Of a stretch of 64,000 nucleotides of DNA, positions 27,593 through 38,075 are shown piece by piece (positions within the stretch are counted from its first letter, which is position 1; each line of letters begins with the position of its first letter). Origin of the DNA: Opacimonas sp002292215 (GTDB lineage: Bacteria > Pseudomonadota > Gammaproteobacteria > Enterobacterales > Alteromonadaceae); contig OX044360.1 of NCBI GenBank assembly GCA_943846745.1, forward strand, positions 1,674,001 to 1,738,000, in the 5' to 3' direction. A program made the position numbers and the translations under genes. Under the pieces are notes generated by a model, which saw only the letters and a list, made by a program, of their open reading frames with translations, was not told the origin of the DNA and made no database searches.

Positions 27593-30358
27593 ATGTCAGA
27601 TATCCGCGTCACCACATTTTGGAAAGGATTATTGGCGCTAGTGATGCTCGGTTTATCCTTGCCGGCATTAGCGTTAGAGCCGATTTCTATAATACCAACT
27701 CAGGATTTAACCGTTTTTTTCTCTGGATTGATTTGTGGTAGTTTAGGCATTTTATCGCTGTATAACTTAAGCCTATTTTTTACACAACGCGACAAGTCTT
27801 CATTGGCCTTTTTATCTTATGTTGTCTGTATATTAATTTGGCTGAATATTTCATTAGTCAACTTTACCAGTAAAATGGCTCCGCTGCCTTCCACCGACCT
27901 TCATCTCGAATTACCCATTGAACTTATCTTACTGATTCCATTTTCAGCTGGTTTATTTTTAATGACGTTCACCGAGCAAACCTTTCGACGCATTGATAAA
28001 AGCAATTTTACCACCGTGGCGATCTTGTTATTATTGTTGCTTACCGGTATCGGTTTATTCAATTTTAGCGTAAGTATTAGTACCAAAAATACTATAATTA
28101 TCGCACTACTTGCTGTGTCATCGTTAACTTATAGCATAATTAGCTCACAACAAATCAAGACACCTTCATCGCCTATCATCTTTTGTTTTGTCGGTATGAT
28201 TTTGCCTTTTTCCTACATTATGTACTTATCTATAGAGCAATATTTCAACCCAGATATATCGAGTTTTTTATCGATCACGACTGCATTTATTTTTTTATTA
28301 CAAGCAATCATGTTTACATTTGCTCTAAACTACAAGGGCAAAAAATTACTCCTTGAAGAAATACATGCAATTACCGACGATTTACATTCAAAAATTGAAG
28401 TCATTAATACCCAAAACCACAGTCTCGATATCGCTCGTAAAAAAGCATTAAAAACCAGTAATATTAAATCTCGATTTTTAGCTAATATTTCCCATGAAAT
28501 ACGTACCCCCCTAAACGTGATTCTAGGTTTTAGCCAAGAACTAAAAAACAATTCTCAACCGGAAGAAAGAACCGAGCAAATTAATCTCATCAATATCGCT
28601 TCAAAAAATTTATCATCTTTGGTCAATGATGTGTTGGACATTTCTAAAATTGAAGCTGGAAAATTTCAAATTACTAACAGAGAATATCACCCATTAGAAT
28701 TTTTTGAAGACATTGTAGAAATCAATGCTAAATCGGCACAACTCAAACAGTTAGAATTTAATTTTTATTTAAACAATCTTCCAAGGAAATTAGAAGGTGA
28801 TTTTTTACGCCTTAAGCAAGTCATTACTAATTTATTGAGTAATGCCCTAAAATTTACCCAATCCGGACACGTATCATTGAGTGTCGAATGCAATAACTTA
28901 CACAATGAAATAGTTGAACTTATTATTAAGGTTGACGATACAGGATCTGGTATTTCTGAGAACAATATCAAAAAATTGTTTTCTGCTTTTTCACAAGTTG
29001 ATGATGAAATTAATATAGAGTACCAGGGAAGTGGGCTTGGATTAGCGATCAGCCGAGATATTATTAAAATGATGAAAGGTTCGATCAGTGTCATTTCAGA
29101 AGAGCGTATTGGCACTTCATTTGTGGTAAAAGTGCAACAAAAAGTGCTTGATAGCCAAGGAATTTACGATAATCAAGACGTATTTATCGATAAACGAGTC
29201 TTAATTGTCGACCCAAAACCCGAGTCTCGCCGCAATACCGCTCGCCTCTTAAAACACGCAGGGATGGTTACTACCAGTGCTGAAAGCTGTGAGTTTTTAG
29301 CTTCTTTATCTAACGATACTAGGATACCAAAATTTGATTTTTGTTTCCTCACATTGCCACAAGGTAAATCTTTTGAGCGAGTCGCATTATTAGAACAACT
29401 AGAACATATCAATCTCAAAAAAATCATTATTTTATATTCAGGATTGAAGCCTATAGAGCAACACGATCCATTTAGCAGCAAAGTATCCAAGCAAATGACG
29501 CTCCCCTTTACGCTGTCCAAATTGCGCAGTATATCCAATTTAGCACAGCGTGAAAACATCAGCCCGATCCAACGAAAACTAGACAATCTCCCGCTCTTAT
29601 CTGTCCTCGCGGTAGATGACATGCCTATTAATTTAAAATTATTGACGACGTTTTTAAAGAATTCGAAAATCAATTTAACCACTGCCAATAGTGGGTCTGC
29701 CGCAATCGAGCAGTGCAAAAAAACAGAGTACGATTTGATATTGATGGATATCCAAATGCCGAATATAGATGGAGTACAAGCAACGCAACATATCCGCAAA
29801 ATTGCACTCAATATGGGTACACCTATCATCGCGTTAACGGCACATGCTTTTAATGAAGATAAACAACGCTTTTTATCATCTGGCTTTGACGATTTTTTAG
29901 CCAAACCGATTGACTTCGAATGCTTAGTCACGGTAATTGAGCTGTGGTGTAAAAGACCTGATAGCCAGGCTTTTTCAGCGCCTAATGTAGTGTCATTAGA
30001 TATTGCTACGCTAGTATCGCTCGATTGGGAATTAGCGGTTAAACGGGCTAATTATAATGAACATGCCGCCCGAGAATTGCTAAGTGAATTTGTCATCATG
30101 CTACCCACAATGATCCTTGAGATTCAAGCCTACCAAGAGATGTCCAAATTCAATTCAGTCCATGATAATGTACACAAGCTCCACGGTGCATGTTGCTATA
30201 CCGGTGTCCCGCGTTTACAGCGATTGTGTTTTGAGATTGAGACACAATTTAAAACTGACCGCTTAGATGGACTGGAATTAAATTTAGATGCGCTGGCGGA
30301 GGAAGCGAATCTAATCGTGAAAGCTGCTCAAGAGTGCATAAACCAGAGCATTGACTAA
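27593..30358 (+). CDS. barA: BarA-type hybrid histidine kinase (multi-TM sensor, HK, two REC, Hpt)
   Basis: A 921-residue hybrid sensor. About seven hydrophobic segments fill residues 10-245 in place of the two-TM periplasmic sensor of E. coli BarA. Then come the dimerisation domain with His301 in ISHEIRTP, the ATPase (LLSNALKF, DDTGSGI, GSGLGLAI), a poorly conserved first receiver (about 535-650), a complete second receiver (VDD at 674-676, phospho-acceptor Asp719 in LILMDIQMP) and an Hpt domain with His861 in HKLHGACCYTG. The last two fall almost exactly where BarA has them. The cognate UvrY/GacA response regulator is not in the window. The start lacks a clear ribosome site. Confidence 0.85.
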   Translation: MSDIRVTTFWKGLLALVMLGLSLPALALEPISIIPTQDLTVFFSGLICGSLGILSLYNLSLFFTQRDKSSLAFLSYVVCILIWLNISLVNFTSKMAPLPSTDLHLELPIELILLIPFSAGLFLMTFTEQTFRRIDKSNFTTVAILLLLLLTGIGLFNFSVSISTKNTIIIALLAVSSLTYSIISSQQIKTPSSPIIFCFVGMILPFSYIMYLSIEQYFNPDISSFLSITTAFIFLLQAIMFTFALNYKGKKLLLEEIHAITDDLHSKIEVINTQNHSLDIARKKALKTSNIKSRFLANISHEIRTPLNVILGFSQELKNNSQPEERTEQINLINIASKNLSSLVNDVLDISKIEAGKFQITNREYHPLEFFEDIVEINAKSAQLKQLEFNFYLNNLPRKLEGDFLRLKQVITNLLSNALKFTQSGHVSLSVECNNLHNEIVELIIKVDDTGSGISENNIKKLFSAFSQVDDEINIEYQGSGLGLAISRDIIKMMKGSISVISEERIGTSFVVKVQQKVLDSQGIYDNQDVFIDKRVLIVDPKPESRRNTARLLKHAGMVTTSAESCEFLASLSNDTRIPKFDFCFLTLPQGKSFERVALLEQLEHINLKKIIILYSGLKPIEQHDPFSSKVSKQMTLPFTLSKLRSISNLAQRENISPIQRKLDNLPLLSVLAVDDMPINLKLLTTFLKNSKINLTTANSGSAAIEQCKKTEYDLILMDIQMPNIDGVQATQHIRKIALNMGTPIIALTAHAFNEDKQRFLSSGFDDFLAKPIDFECLVTVIELWCKRPDSQAFSAPNVVSLDIATLVSLDWELAVKRANYNEHAARELLSEFVIMLPTMILEIQAYQEMSKFNSVHDNVHKLHGACCYTGVPRLQRLCFEIETQFKTDRLDGLELNLDALAEEANLIVKAAQECINQSID

Positions 30359-31104
30359 CTATAATTGAGGCGTGTTTTGACATCGTCATGGCATGCGCGA
30401 ACCAATACCACAAACTCGTCGGCGGTCCGATCTAACTCAGCTTCATTGACATAAATATCGTATCCTAAGCGGTCTCTGAGCTTTTGCATCCGATTAGCAA
30501 ACATTCCCTGCACGCCAGTCAAAATATCTCCTTCTGGAAGTTTATGCTTATGATTTTCAATTAAATCGCTACTAGGACATTGTCCCGTTTTACAGCTCGG
30601 ATCGGTATTTTGCATCAATAATGGCCGTTGCTCCATCAGCAAATTGGTCATCAGACGTTGCGAAATATGACCAAACAATGGCGTATACGATTTGATCCTA
30701 AACCCCACCATACTCAAGTCAACTTGCTCTAACCCCCGAGTGACTCGTGGTGTATCAATCCGTTGAATATTTTCCCAAGTAATAAACCAAGTGCCATATC
30801 GATGATGGTATTTGATGCCGTCAGGATTAATAATTAAAGAATGTTCCGGTTCTTTTAGTTTAAAGAAACCAATAACAAGTGCAATAATGCCAATTGCAAT
30901 ACAAGCAATCGCGACTAGAACAAACTGCTCAGGCACGATCCCTAGCAACACAAATCCAAGTATTATTGCAACGACACCCGCTAGCAAACTAGTTAATCCA
31001 TTGCCTTTGGAAGCTGCTCGGATCCGAATCGTTTGTTCTTCTGTAACAGAATGCTGTTCAGTCTCAATCACAGTATTGTTCTCACTATTCAAGTCATTAG
31101 CCAT
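30355..31104 (-). CDS. DUF2982 membrane protein
   Basis: A 249-residue protein of the DUF2982 type. Two closely spaced membrane segments (LLAGVVAIILGFVLL and VLVAIACIAIGIIALVIGFF) are followed by a cytoplasmic PH-like part with HSLIINPDGIKYHHRYGTW. The function is unknown. The ATG at 31104 is taken; a longer start at 31161 would add 19 unusual residues. Its stop codon overlaps that of the convergent barA gene by 4 bp. It lies downstream of the RND pump genes on the same strand. Confidence 0.72.
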   Translation of the reverse strand: MANDLNSENNTVIETEQHSVTEEQTIRIRAASKGNGLTSLLAGVVAIILGFVLLGIVPEQFVLVAIACIAIGIIALVIGFFKLKEPEHSLIINPDGIKYHHRYGTWFITWENIQRIDTPRVTRGLEQVDLSMVGFRIKSYTPLFGHISQRLMTNLLMEQRPLLMQNTDPSCKTGQCPSSDLIENHKHKLPEGDILTGVQGMFANRMQKLRDRLGYDIYVNEAELDRTADEFVVLVRACHDDVKTRLNYS

Positions 31105-31188
31105 AGATATAAGAGCATACATATGACACCATATAGAATGATATAGCGCCAACGCATACAATACGCACAGTCAGTATGCCAAATTTGT

Positions 31189-34100
31189 TTAATTTTGTTC
31201 CACATGCGCCATTCTCGCTGCATATTTTGCCGCAATTCGGGCGTTTTTACGCGCTCTAATACGGCATAAGGTGGCTATAATGACTGGTGTATAGAGCAAT
31301 GATAGCAAGATTGAAAATCCGACGCCACCAGCTAGTACGACCGCCAATGGTGGCCAAAATGAGCCAGATGTAAACAGTAACAACGGTATCAAACCACCAA
31401 CAGTGGTAAACGTGGTGGATAAAATATGCCGACTACAACTCATCGTTTCAGCAATAATCTCTTCTGTATCGCCGGCTAACGCTTTGGGGTTGGCGTTGAT
31501 CGCCGCTATCACCACTATCGACCCATTAATGGCAACACCTATTAATCCTGCGCAACCTAAAACAGGATTGAAACCAATCGCGTGACCTGACAACCATAAA
31601 CTCAACATGCCTAAGCCTACTGATAAAATCATAACTGAGCCAATCACGGCTGCAAAGCGCACACTTTTAAACGTTAGGATCAATGCCGTAATCATCATCA
31701 CCACTAAGACCGGCGCATACGTCGCTAACTGCCCTATCGCTTCTTGTTGTTTATTGGCATCCCCGGCCATCTTGATCCGGTATCCATCTGGTAATGGATA
31801 GTTTTCTAATGCTGCACGAATTTGATTCGATGCGTCCACAGGAGGCACACCTTGCATTAAATAGCCTTGAACACGATTGACACGCTCTCCATCTTTGCGG
31901 GTGATACCCGAAATAGCAGGTTGTAAATTAAAGTCGCCTAACGCTGCAACCGGCAACCAAGGGTTACTCGCATTATGCCCTCTTGCGGCTAATGGCAATG
32001 CTGCCAAACCAATCAAATCACTGCGCTGCTCATTACCGATCCGCACTTTTATCGGGATCTCTTCTGTTTGTTCGACAATAGAACCACCCAACTGACCATT
32101 TAAAGCAAGTTGTAGTTGCCCTGATAGCTCATTCAAGTTTAGTCCTGAATTACTCGCACGGTCTCGTGTGGTATCAATTATAAGCTCAGGCTCAGAGACT
32201 GTAATTGACGCAATCGATTGCGATAAGCCTGGAGTATTAGCCATCACTAAACGAATATCTTGACCAATTTGTTCCAGAATCTCCAGATTCGGACCATACA
32301 CATCCACCTCAACCGGCGCAGGAATAGGGGGTCCTTGTCCAAACGGTTTAACTATCACTTTCGCTTGCGGAAACTCCGATTGTAAATCAAGTTGCAGACG
32401 ATCAATCATTTTAGCAGCGCGCTCCATCGAGTCGACAGTAATGACGCCATTCGCATATTCAGGAGAATTATCTTTATTCATGAACTGATTGTAATACACC
32501 ATGGGTGTGGAGCTACCCACCAACCACGTGACTTGTTTGATACCCTCGTACTCATTAATCACTTTGTCCATCGATAAAGCAAGCTGATAAGTGGCATTAA
32601 TCGAACTGCCTGAGGGTAAATACGCTTCAACGACAAACTGGTCGCGATCTGCCGAAGGAAAAAACACGTTCGCTAACGTCGTCGCCAAACCAAACCCTAA
32701 CAAACAAATCACAATACATGCAGGTAGGACAAGCAGAGGTTTATGTAACGCCTTACGCAACAATTCTGCAAACGCTGAAGACACTTGAGGTAACTGAAAA
32801 CCTTGGGCATACCATGGCGCATCCACTGCATGCGATTTAGGTAAAAAGCGCGCAGCTAAAGCCGCGATAACCGTAATCGATAGCCAAAATGACCCAACTA
32901 GTGCCATTACCACCGACACGGCAATGGAGCCAATGAAATCACCAATATTACCATTGAGTAAAAATATTGGCATAAAGCCTAAAATCGTCGTTAACGTTGA
33001 AGCAAACAATGGCGCAAATAAATGCTGAATACTCTTCGTAAATGCCCCAACTCTAGTGGCATTGTGTTTCAGTAAATTTTGTCTTATCTCGTCGGTCATA
33101 ACAATGGCATTATCAATCAACAGCCCAATGGCTATAATGATGCCAAATATAGACATTTGATGAATTTGCTCATCAAAAAATGCTAACGAAAATACCGCAA
33201 AAAATGCACTCATTGGAAGCGACAATCCTACTATCCACGAAGACTTTATCCCCATGAAAAACAAGACCACCAGCATGACTACCGCAGAGCCCATAATTAA
33301 ATTACCCGTTAACTCTGTCAAACGCTCTTGGGTGTAACTGTTTTGTTCAAAAATTAAATCAACGTCAACTGAACCACCATAAGTTTGGGTAAAATGCTCC
33401 GCTTGTTGTTTAATTTGTTCTGTCCAATGATCGACCCGCACATTATTTTGCATTCGAGCAGCCACAAATACCACTTCATCACCATTCAATATGGCTTTAT
33501 GCAACATGGGTGTTTGCCAATCTCTCGTGACTTGTGCGACATCAGATACTCGTAAATAATTACCATTTTCTGAAAACACTGGAATGTTATTAATTACATC
33601 TAAACTTGCCAGCTCTTGTGCGACTTGGACTCGAATATTAATCTGGTCAGCATACACGACACCCGCCGGTAATTTAGGGTCGGCATTGGAAATTGCTTCA
33701 GAAACATCTTGAGCCGTGATACCTATGCTCGCGAGTTTATCTGGGTCGATACTGACTGTGATTTGCTCTGTCGGTTGTCCGAAAATATTAACGATTTCGG
33801 TTCCACCAATATTACGGAATTGATCCGATATCTCACTAGCAAAACGCCCCACCATGGCTAATGACGTCGTATCAGGGTACTTAGCTTTCAAGGCAAACAA
33901 TACAGTAAACGACGTAGCGCCTCGTTTGTCTTCTAATATTGGTGTGCCTGCACCTGGAGGGAAACGGGCAGCAGCATCATTCATGCTGTCACGAATTTTA
34001 GAAAATATTTGTTGATTGTTTGAGTTATCAACCGAATCTTGTAGCTCAATTAACAAAGCTGAAAAACCGGCTTTGGAAGTCGATTCTATGAATTTTATTT

Positions 34101-34347
34101 CAAACAATTCGCGAAGCTCGTCCTCAAGTACATCAGTCACTAACGCCTCAACGCGTTCAGCAGAGGCGCCGGGAAAAGCAGTTAAGATCAATGCATTGCG
34201 TAAATCAATACGCGGGTCTTCAAGACGGGGCAACGTTTGAATCGCAGATAACCCTGCCACCAATACGATAATGATTGTTAAAGCAAGTAGATGCCCACTG
34301 CGCACAAACATAGTATACCAAGGGTAGGTGTGTTGTTTTTCAGCCAT
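31189..34347 (-). CDS. RND-family efflux pump, inner-membrane transporter
   Basis: A 1052-residue AcrB-type proton-driven exporter with twelve expected membrane segments in two halves and two large periplasmic loops. Recognisable motifs are GASAERVEALVTDVLEDEL in the porter domain and IAIGLLIDNAIVMTDEI in TM4, where AcrB has two adjacent Asp residues and this protein has Asp-Asn. The N-terminus belongs to the clade of RND exporters paired with a short adaptor. It is cotranscribed with the adaptor (12-bp gap). No outer-membrane channel or regulator is adjacent, so TolC is the likely exit duct. The substrate is unknown. Confidence 0.92.
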   Translation of the reverse strand: MAEKQHTYPWYTMFVRSGHLLALTIIIVLVAGLSAIQTLPRLEDPRIDLRNALILTAFPGASAERVEALVTDVLEDELRELFEIKFIESTSKAGFSALLIELQDSVDNSNNQQIFSKIRDSMNDAAARFPPGAGTPILEDKRGATSFTVLFALKAKYPDTTSLAMVGRFASEISDQFRNIGGTEIVNIFGQPTEQITVSIDPDKLASIGITAQDVSEAISNADPKLPAGVVYADQINIRVQVAQELASLDVINNIPVFSENGNYLRVSDVAQVTRDWQTPMLHKAILNGDEVVFVAARMQNNVRVDHWTEQIKQQAEHFTQTYGGSVDVDLIFEQNSYTQERLTELTGNLIMGSAVVMLVVLFFMGIKSSWIVGLSLPMSAFFAVFSLAFFDEQIHQMSIFGIIIAIGLLIDNAIVMTDEIRQNLLKHNATRVGAFTKSIQHLFAPLFASTLTTILGFMPIFLLNGNIGDFIGSIAVSVVMALVGSFWLSITVIAALAARFLPKSHAVDAPWYAQGFQLPQVSSAFAELLRKALHKPLLVLPACIVICLLGFGLATTLANVFFPSADRDQFVVEAYLPSGSSINATYQLALSMDKVINEYEGIKQVTWLVGSSTPMVYYNQFMNKDNSPEYANGVITVDSMERAAKMIDRLQLDLQSEFPQAKVIVKPFGQGPPIPAPVEVDVYGPNLEILEQIGQDIRLVMANTPGLSQSIASITVSEPELIIDTTRDRASNSGLNLNELSGQLQLALNGQLGGSIVEQTEEIPIKVRIGNEQRSDLIGLAALPLAARGHNASNPWLPVAALGDFNLQPAISGITRKDGERVNRVQGYLMQGVPPVDASNQIRAALENYPLPDGYRIKMAGDANKQQEAIGQLATYAPVLVVMMITALILTFKSVRFAAVIGSVMILSVGLGMLSLWLSGHAIGFNPVLGCAGLIGVAINGSIVVIAAINANPKALAGDTEEIIAETMSCSRHILSTTFTTVGGLIPLLLFTSGSFWPPLAVVLAGGVGFSILLSLLYTPVIIATLCRIRARKNARIAAKYAARMAHVEQN

Positions 34348-34359
34348 CGCAACGGTTCC

Positions 34360-35502
34360 TTATTGAGTAATATTAGGAGCAATATCACTCACGCGGGCAT
34401 TGACATTTTGGCGCGCGACAAATCGATGCGTTCCTCCGATCACTAATAAATCTCCGTCCTGTAATGCCCCCGTAATAAAGGCACGTTCACCATCAGAATA
34501 AATAATCTCAACAGCACGTGTCGCAACTTGAGTCGCCCCTTCATTACCCACTACATAGACATTCCACATCCCGCGAACTCCATTAGCCAGTGCTGAAATC
34601 GGTACCCACACACCAAATTGATTCAATTCAATCGCCAAATCAACCGCAATTAAATCACCGACTAAGGTGACGGCATTAGCATTAACTGAAAACACAGTAT
34701 CAACTGTACGTGTGCGTAAATTACGCTGCGATCCAATCGTCAATAACTGACCGCGCACCGCTGCTTCACCAATGCGTAAATCATACAAATCACCAATTTG
34801 TAATGTCCCTGCCACTTCAGGAGGGAGGGCAATACGCGCACTCAACGTCGCATTATTAGCAATTTCAAATATCGGCTGTCCGATATTCACCACCGCACCC
34901 GCATCAACGACCCGAGCCACGATATCTGCAGTGTAAGGGGCGAGGATTGTGGATTTTTCTAATTCTAAAGTAAGTGTATCTAGCTGAGCCTGAATTTGGG
35001 CTAAGCGCGCTTGGGCAATGTTGTTTGCTTCTTTAGCTTCATCTAAACGTTGTGGGGATTCGAGCTTGGAACGAACTAATGACACCACTCGCTTTTCTGA
35101 AATGCTAGCTAAACGCGCCTCCGCAGTGGCTAATTCCAATGCAGCTTGAGCTTCTAATAATTGCGCATCGATGCGTTTGGTATCTAGGCGAGCTAAAAGA
35201 TCGCCGCGGTTTACCCGCTGTCCATCTTCGACTAAAACATCTGCAACGCGACCTGCTCGTTCAAATCCGACCATTGCTTGTGATGTTGATTCCACTCGTC
35301 CCATTGCCCTATAGCGTTTTGCAAACGTGTTTTGATATTTCACAGGAAGGACATTCACAGTTTGTTCAACTAAAGCAGGGTTTTCTTGTTGCGCTCGGCC
35401 ATTGCCAGAAAACATCATCAACACCATTAATAATACGACACACCCCCCAACTAAACCTAAAAGTAGCGGTTGGTTAGGCCGTTGAGAACTTGATGATGAC
35501 AT
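34360..35502 (-). CDS. RND efflux periplasmic adaptor (membrane fusion protein)
   Basis: A 380-residue HlyD/AcrA-type adaptor. A short cytoplasmic tail and one membrane segment (LLLGLVGGCVVLLMVLMMF) are followed by a lipoyl half-motif (GFERAGRVADVLVEDGQRVNRGDLLARLD), an alpha-hairpin rich in Ala/Gln/Glu (about residues 105-165), the second lipoyl half (STILAPYTADIVARVVDAG) and beta-barrel domains. The ATG at 35502 has AAGGA upstream and is preferred over 35517. First gene of the pump operon. Confidence 0.92.
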   Translation of the reverse strand: MSSSSSQRPNQPLLLGLVGGCVVLLMVLMMFSGNGRAQQENPALVEQTVNVLPVKYQNTFAKRYRAMGRVESTSQAMVGFERAGRVADVLVEDGQRVNRGDLLARLDTKRIDAQLLEAQAALELATAEARLASISEKRVVSLVRSKLESPQRLDEAKEANNIAQARLAQIQAQLDTLTLELEKSTILAPYTADIVARVVDAGAVVNIGQPIFEIANNATLSARIALPPEVAGTLQIGDLYDLRIGEAAVRGQLLTIGSQRNLRTRTVDTVFSVNANAVTLVGDLIAVDLAIELNQFGVWVPISALANGVRGMWNVYVVGNEGATQVATRAVEIIYSDGERAFITGALQDGDLLVIGGTHRFVARQNVNARVSDIAPNITQ

Positions 35503-35710
35503 GGTTTTCCTTAACAAAATACAATGAGATAATTATAGCCTAATGCTAATGTATAAATACTAGTCCGTCCAGTGTGATTATTAAACACCTGCATGCTCAG
35601 CGTAAATAATCTAATGCTCATTTGTGCCAACAATCGTATTTGCACACTACCCTTGACACAATTATTTAAGCTAACCCGTTGGTTGACCCTAGGCATACCG
35701 GCTTGGTATT

Positions 35711-35719
35711 TGATATAAT
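35711..35719 (+). promoter_or_regulatory. Extended -10 promoter element before pyrB
   Basis: TGATATAAT (35711-35719) is a perfect TGn-TATAAT extended -10 element, giving a start site near 35726, about 20 nt before the pyrB ATG. No good -35 lies at the right distance, which an extended -10 can tolerate. Confidence 0.5.
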
Positions 35720-35747
35720 CTGACAAATTCTATTCTTGAACACTACT

Positions 35748-36776
35748 ATGAGTGCACAAACCTTTAATTTTGCAGGGCAACATATCCTCTCGGTCAATCA
35801 ATTTAACCGCGATGCGATTGAGTACATTTTCCACATCGCTAATCAAATGCGACCCTATGCCCAACGCCAAAAACGGACTGAAGTCTTACGTGGTGCTATT
35901 TTAGGTAATCTATTTTTTGAACCGAGTACTCGTACACGAGTCAGCTTTGGTACCGCCTTTAACTTACTCGGTGGTGAAGTCCGCGAAACGGTAGGCATGA
36001 GTAATTCCGCGCTAGCAAAAGGCGAATCACTGTATGACACCGCGCGTGTATTGAGTGGCTATTCAGACATTATTACAATGCGTCACCCCCAAGCAGGTTC
36101 GGTTGCCGAGTTTGCTGCAGGCTCACGTGTTCCTGTAATCAATGGCGGTGACGGTGCCAATGAGCACCCTACTCAAGCTTTGTTAGACTTATACACAATT
36201 GAAAAAGAATGCCAATCCCACGGAACGAAAATTGATGGTCTGCACATCGCCATGATTGGTGACTTGAAATACGGTCGTACGGTTCATTCTCTGTGCAAAT
36301 TATTGAGTCTGTACAACAACATTCATTTTACGCTTATATCACCCACTGAATTAGCTATGCCTGAGTCCATTCTCACTGCAATTACTAATGGCGGGCATAA
36401 GCTGACGATCACCGACCAATTATCTGGCAGTGTTGATGCCGACATTTGTTACCAAACTCGCATCCAAGAAGAACGTTTTACCTCGCAGGATGAAGCCGAT
36501 AAATTCCGTGGTAAATTTCGTCTTGACCAAGCTATTTATACCAAGCACTTTCAGTCCAAGACTGTGATTATGCATCCTTTACCACGTGATTCACGTGCAG
36601 AAGCAAACGAACTGGATAATGATTTAAACCAGCACCCTAACCTCGCAATATTCAGACAAACTGATAATGGCGTATTAGTACGTATGGCATTATTTGCCTT
36701 AACGTTAGGGGTGGAAACTATTATGCAGCAACATGAAAAGCCAGTTTTATGGCAAACGCCAAAGAGTACTCTATGA
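35748..36776 (+). CDS. pyrB: Aspartate carbamoyltransferase
   Basis: Condenses carbamoyl phosphate and aspartate, the first committed pyrimidine step. The carbamoyl-phosphate motif FEPSTRTRVSF, HPTQALLDLYTI and the late HPLPRDSRAE are intact. The ATG at 35748 (342 residues) is preferred; a TTG at 35736 is in frame but has no better ribosome site. No pyrI regulatory-chain gene is adjacent, so the enzyme may work without it. The stop overlaps the hemL start (ATGA). Confidence 0.94.
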   Translation: MSAQTFNFAGQHILSVNQFNRDAIEYIFHIANQMRPYAQRQKRTEVLRGAILGNLFFEPSTRTRVSFGTAFNLLGGEVRETVGMSNSALAKGESLYDTARVLSGYSDIITMRHPQAGSVAEFAAGSRVPVINGGDGANEHPTQALLDLYTIEKECQSHGTKIDGLHIAMIGDLKYGRTVHSLCKLLSLYNNIHFTLISPTELAMPESILTAITNGGHKLTITDQLSGSVDADICYQTRIQEERFTSQDEADKFRGKFRLDQAIYTKHFQSKTVIMHPLPRDSRAEANELDNDLNQHPNLAIFRQTDNGVLVRMALFALTLGVETIMQQHEKPVLWQTPKSTL

Positions 36777-38065
36777 CTAAATCTGAAGAATTATTTGCCC
36801 GCGCCCAATTAACTATTCCTGGTGGCGTTAACTCACCGGTTCGCGCATTTAAAGCCGTGGGTGGCACTCCCCGCTTTATTACCAAGACTGACGGCCCGTA
36901 TATGTGGGATGCTGATGGCAATCGCTATATTGATTACATTCAGTCATGGGGCCCGATGGTGCTTGGTCACAACAATGAAAAAATCCGTGAGGCGGTCATT
37001 GCTGCTAGTTATAACGGGTTGAGTTTTGGCGCGCCGACGGAAGCTGAAATTCACATGGCTGAAAAAGTAAATAAACTCGTCCCATCAATGGAAATGGTGC
37101 GCATGGTGAATTCAGGTACCGAAGCAACCATGTCAGCCATTCGCTTAGCTCGTGGCTACACGGCCCGTGACAAAATATTAAAATTTGAAGGCTGTTATCA
37201 TGGCCACGCCGATGCATTACTTGTTAAAGCAGGTTCAGGCGCCTTAACTATGGGGGTTCCGTCTTCCCCTGGTGTGCCAGAAAGTTTTGCGAAACACACG
37301 CTTACGGTTGAATTTAATAACCTGGATAGCGTCCGAGCCGCATTTGCAGAGTACCCTGAAGATATAGCCTGTATTATCGTGGAGCCTGTAGCCGGTAATA
37401 TGAACTGTATTCCTCCAGTTGAAGGATTCTTACAAGGCTTACGCGATGTCTGTGATGAATATGGCGCGGTATTAATTTTTGATGAAGTCATGACGGGATT
37501 TCGTGTATCACGAGGCGGCGCACAAGAGCGTTATGGCGTTAAACCCGATTTAACATGTTTAGGTAAAGTCATTGGTGGCGGCATGCCAGTAGGCTGTTTT
37601 GGTGGTAGTAAAGAAATCATCCTTCACATCGCGCCGACCGGTCCTATTTATCAAGCTGGTACGTTATCTGGTAATCCAATTGCTATGGCGGCCGGATTAG
37701 TGGCACTCGAGCAACTTGAAGAACCTGATTTATATACTAGTATATTTAATAACACACAAGCACTTGCCGAAGGATTGACTGCACTTGCGCACAAGCATGG
37801 CATTCCGATGACGTATAACGTTGCGGGTAGTATGTTTGGGATCTTTTTTACTGATGTAGAAAAAGTCACTAACTATCAACAAGCCATTAATTGTAACACC
37901 AAACAGTTTAACGCCTTTTATCACGGCATGTTAGCTGAAGGTGTATACTTTGCTCCAGCCTCTTACGAAGCTGGCTTTGTATCCAAAGCGCACACCATGG
38001 AGATTATCGAAGCTACATTAGCTGCTGCTGATAAGGTATTTGCACAAGTCGCCCATATACAATAA
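36773..38065 (+). CDS. hemL: Glutamate-1-semialdehyde 2,1-aminomutase
   Basis: PLP enzyme making 5-aminolevulinate from glutamate-1-semialdehyde in the C5 route to heme. The N-terminus TKSEELFARAQLTIPGGVNSPVRAF is typical, as are VNSGTEATMSAIRLARG, DEVMTGFRVS and the PLP lysine in CLGKVIGGGMPVG. It has 430 residues. The ATG at 36773 overlaps the pyrB stop, so the two genes are probably translationally coupled, an unusual partnership of pyrimidine and heme synthesis. Confidence 0.96.
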   Translation: MTKSEELFARAQLTIPGGVNSPVRAFKAVGGTPRFITKTDGPYMWDADGNRYIDYIQSWGPMVLGHNNEKIREAVIAASYNGLSFGAPTEAEIHMAEKVNKLVPSMEMVRMVNSGTEATMSAIRLARGYTARDKILKFEGCYHGHADALLVKAGSGALTMGVPSSPGVPESFAKHTLTVEFNNLDSVRAAFAEYPEDIACIIVEPVAGNMNCIPPVEGFLQGLRDVCDEYGAVLIFDEVMTGFRVSRGGAQERYGVKPDLTCLGKVIGGGMPVGCFGGSKEIILHIAPTGPIYQAGTLSGNPIAMAAGLVALEQLEEPDLYTSIFNNTQALAEGLTALAHKHGIPMTYNVAGSMFGIFFTDVEKVTNYQQAINCNTKQFNAFYHGMLAEGVYFAPASYEAGFVSKAHTMEIIEATLAAADKVFAQVAHIQ

Positions 38066-38075
38066 CGTGACGCTT

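Noticed and set aside
29173..29931. 252-residue open frame on the minus strand
   Set aside because: Lies wholly antisense to the receiver part of the barA-like gene, which has strong family support; no ribosome site or family match.
35653..35658. TTGACA upstream of pyrB
   Set aside because: No acceptable -10 at 16-18 bp; the extended -10 at 35711 is a better candidate.
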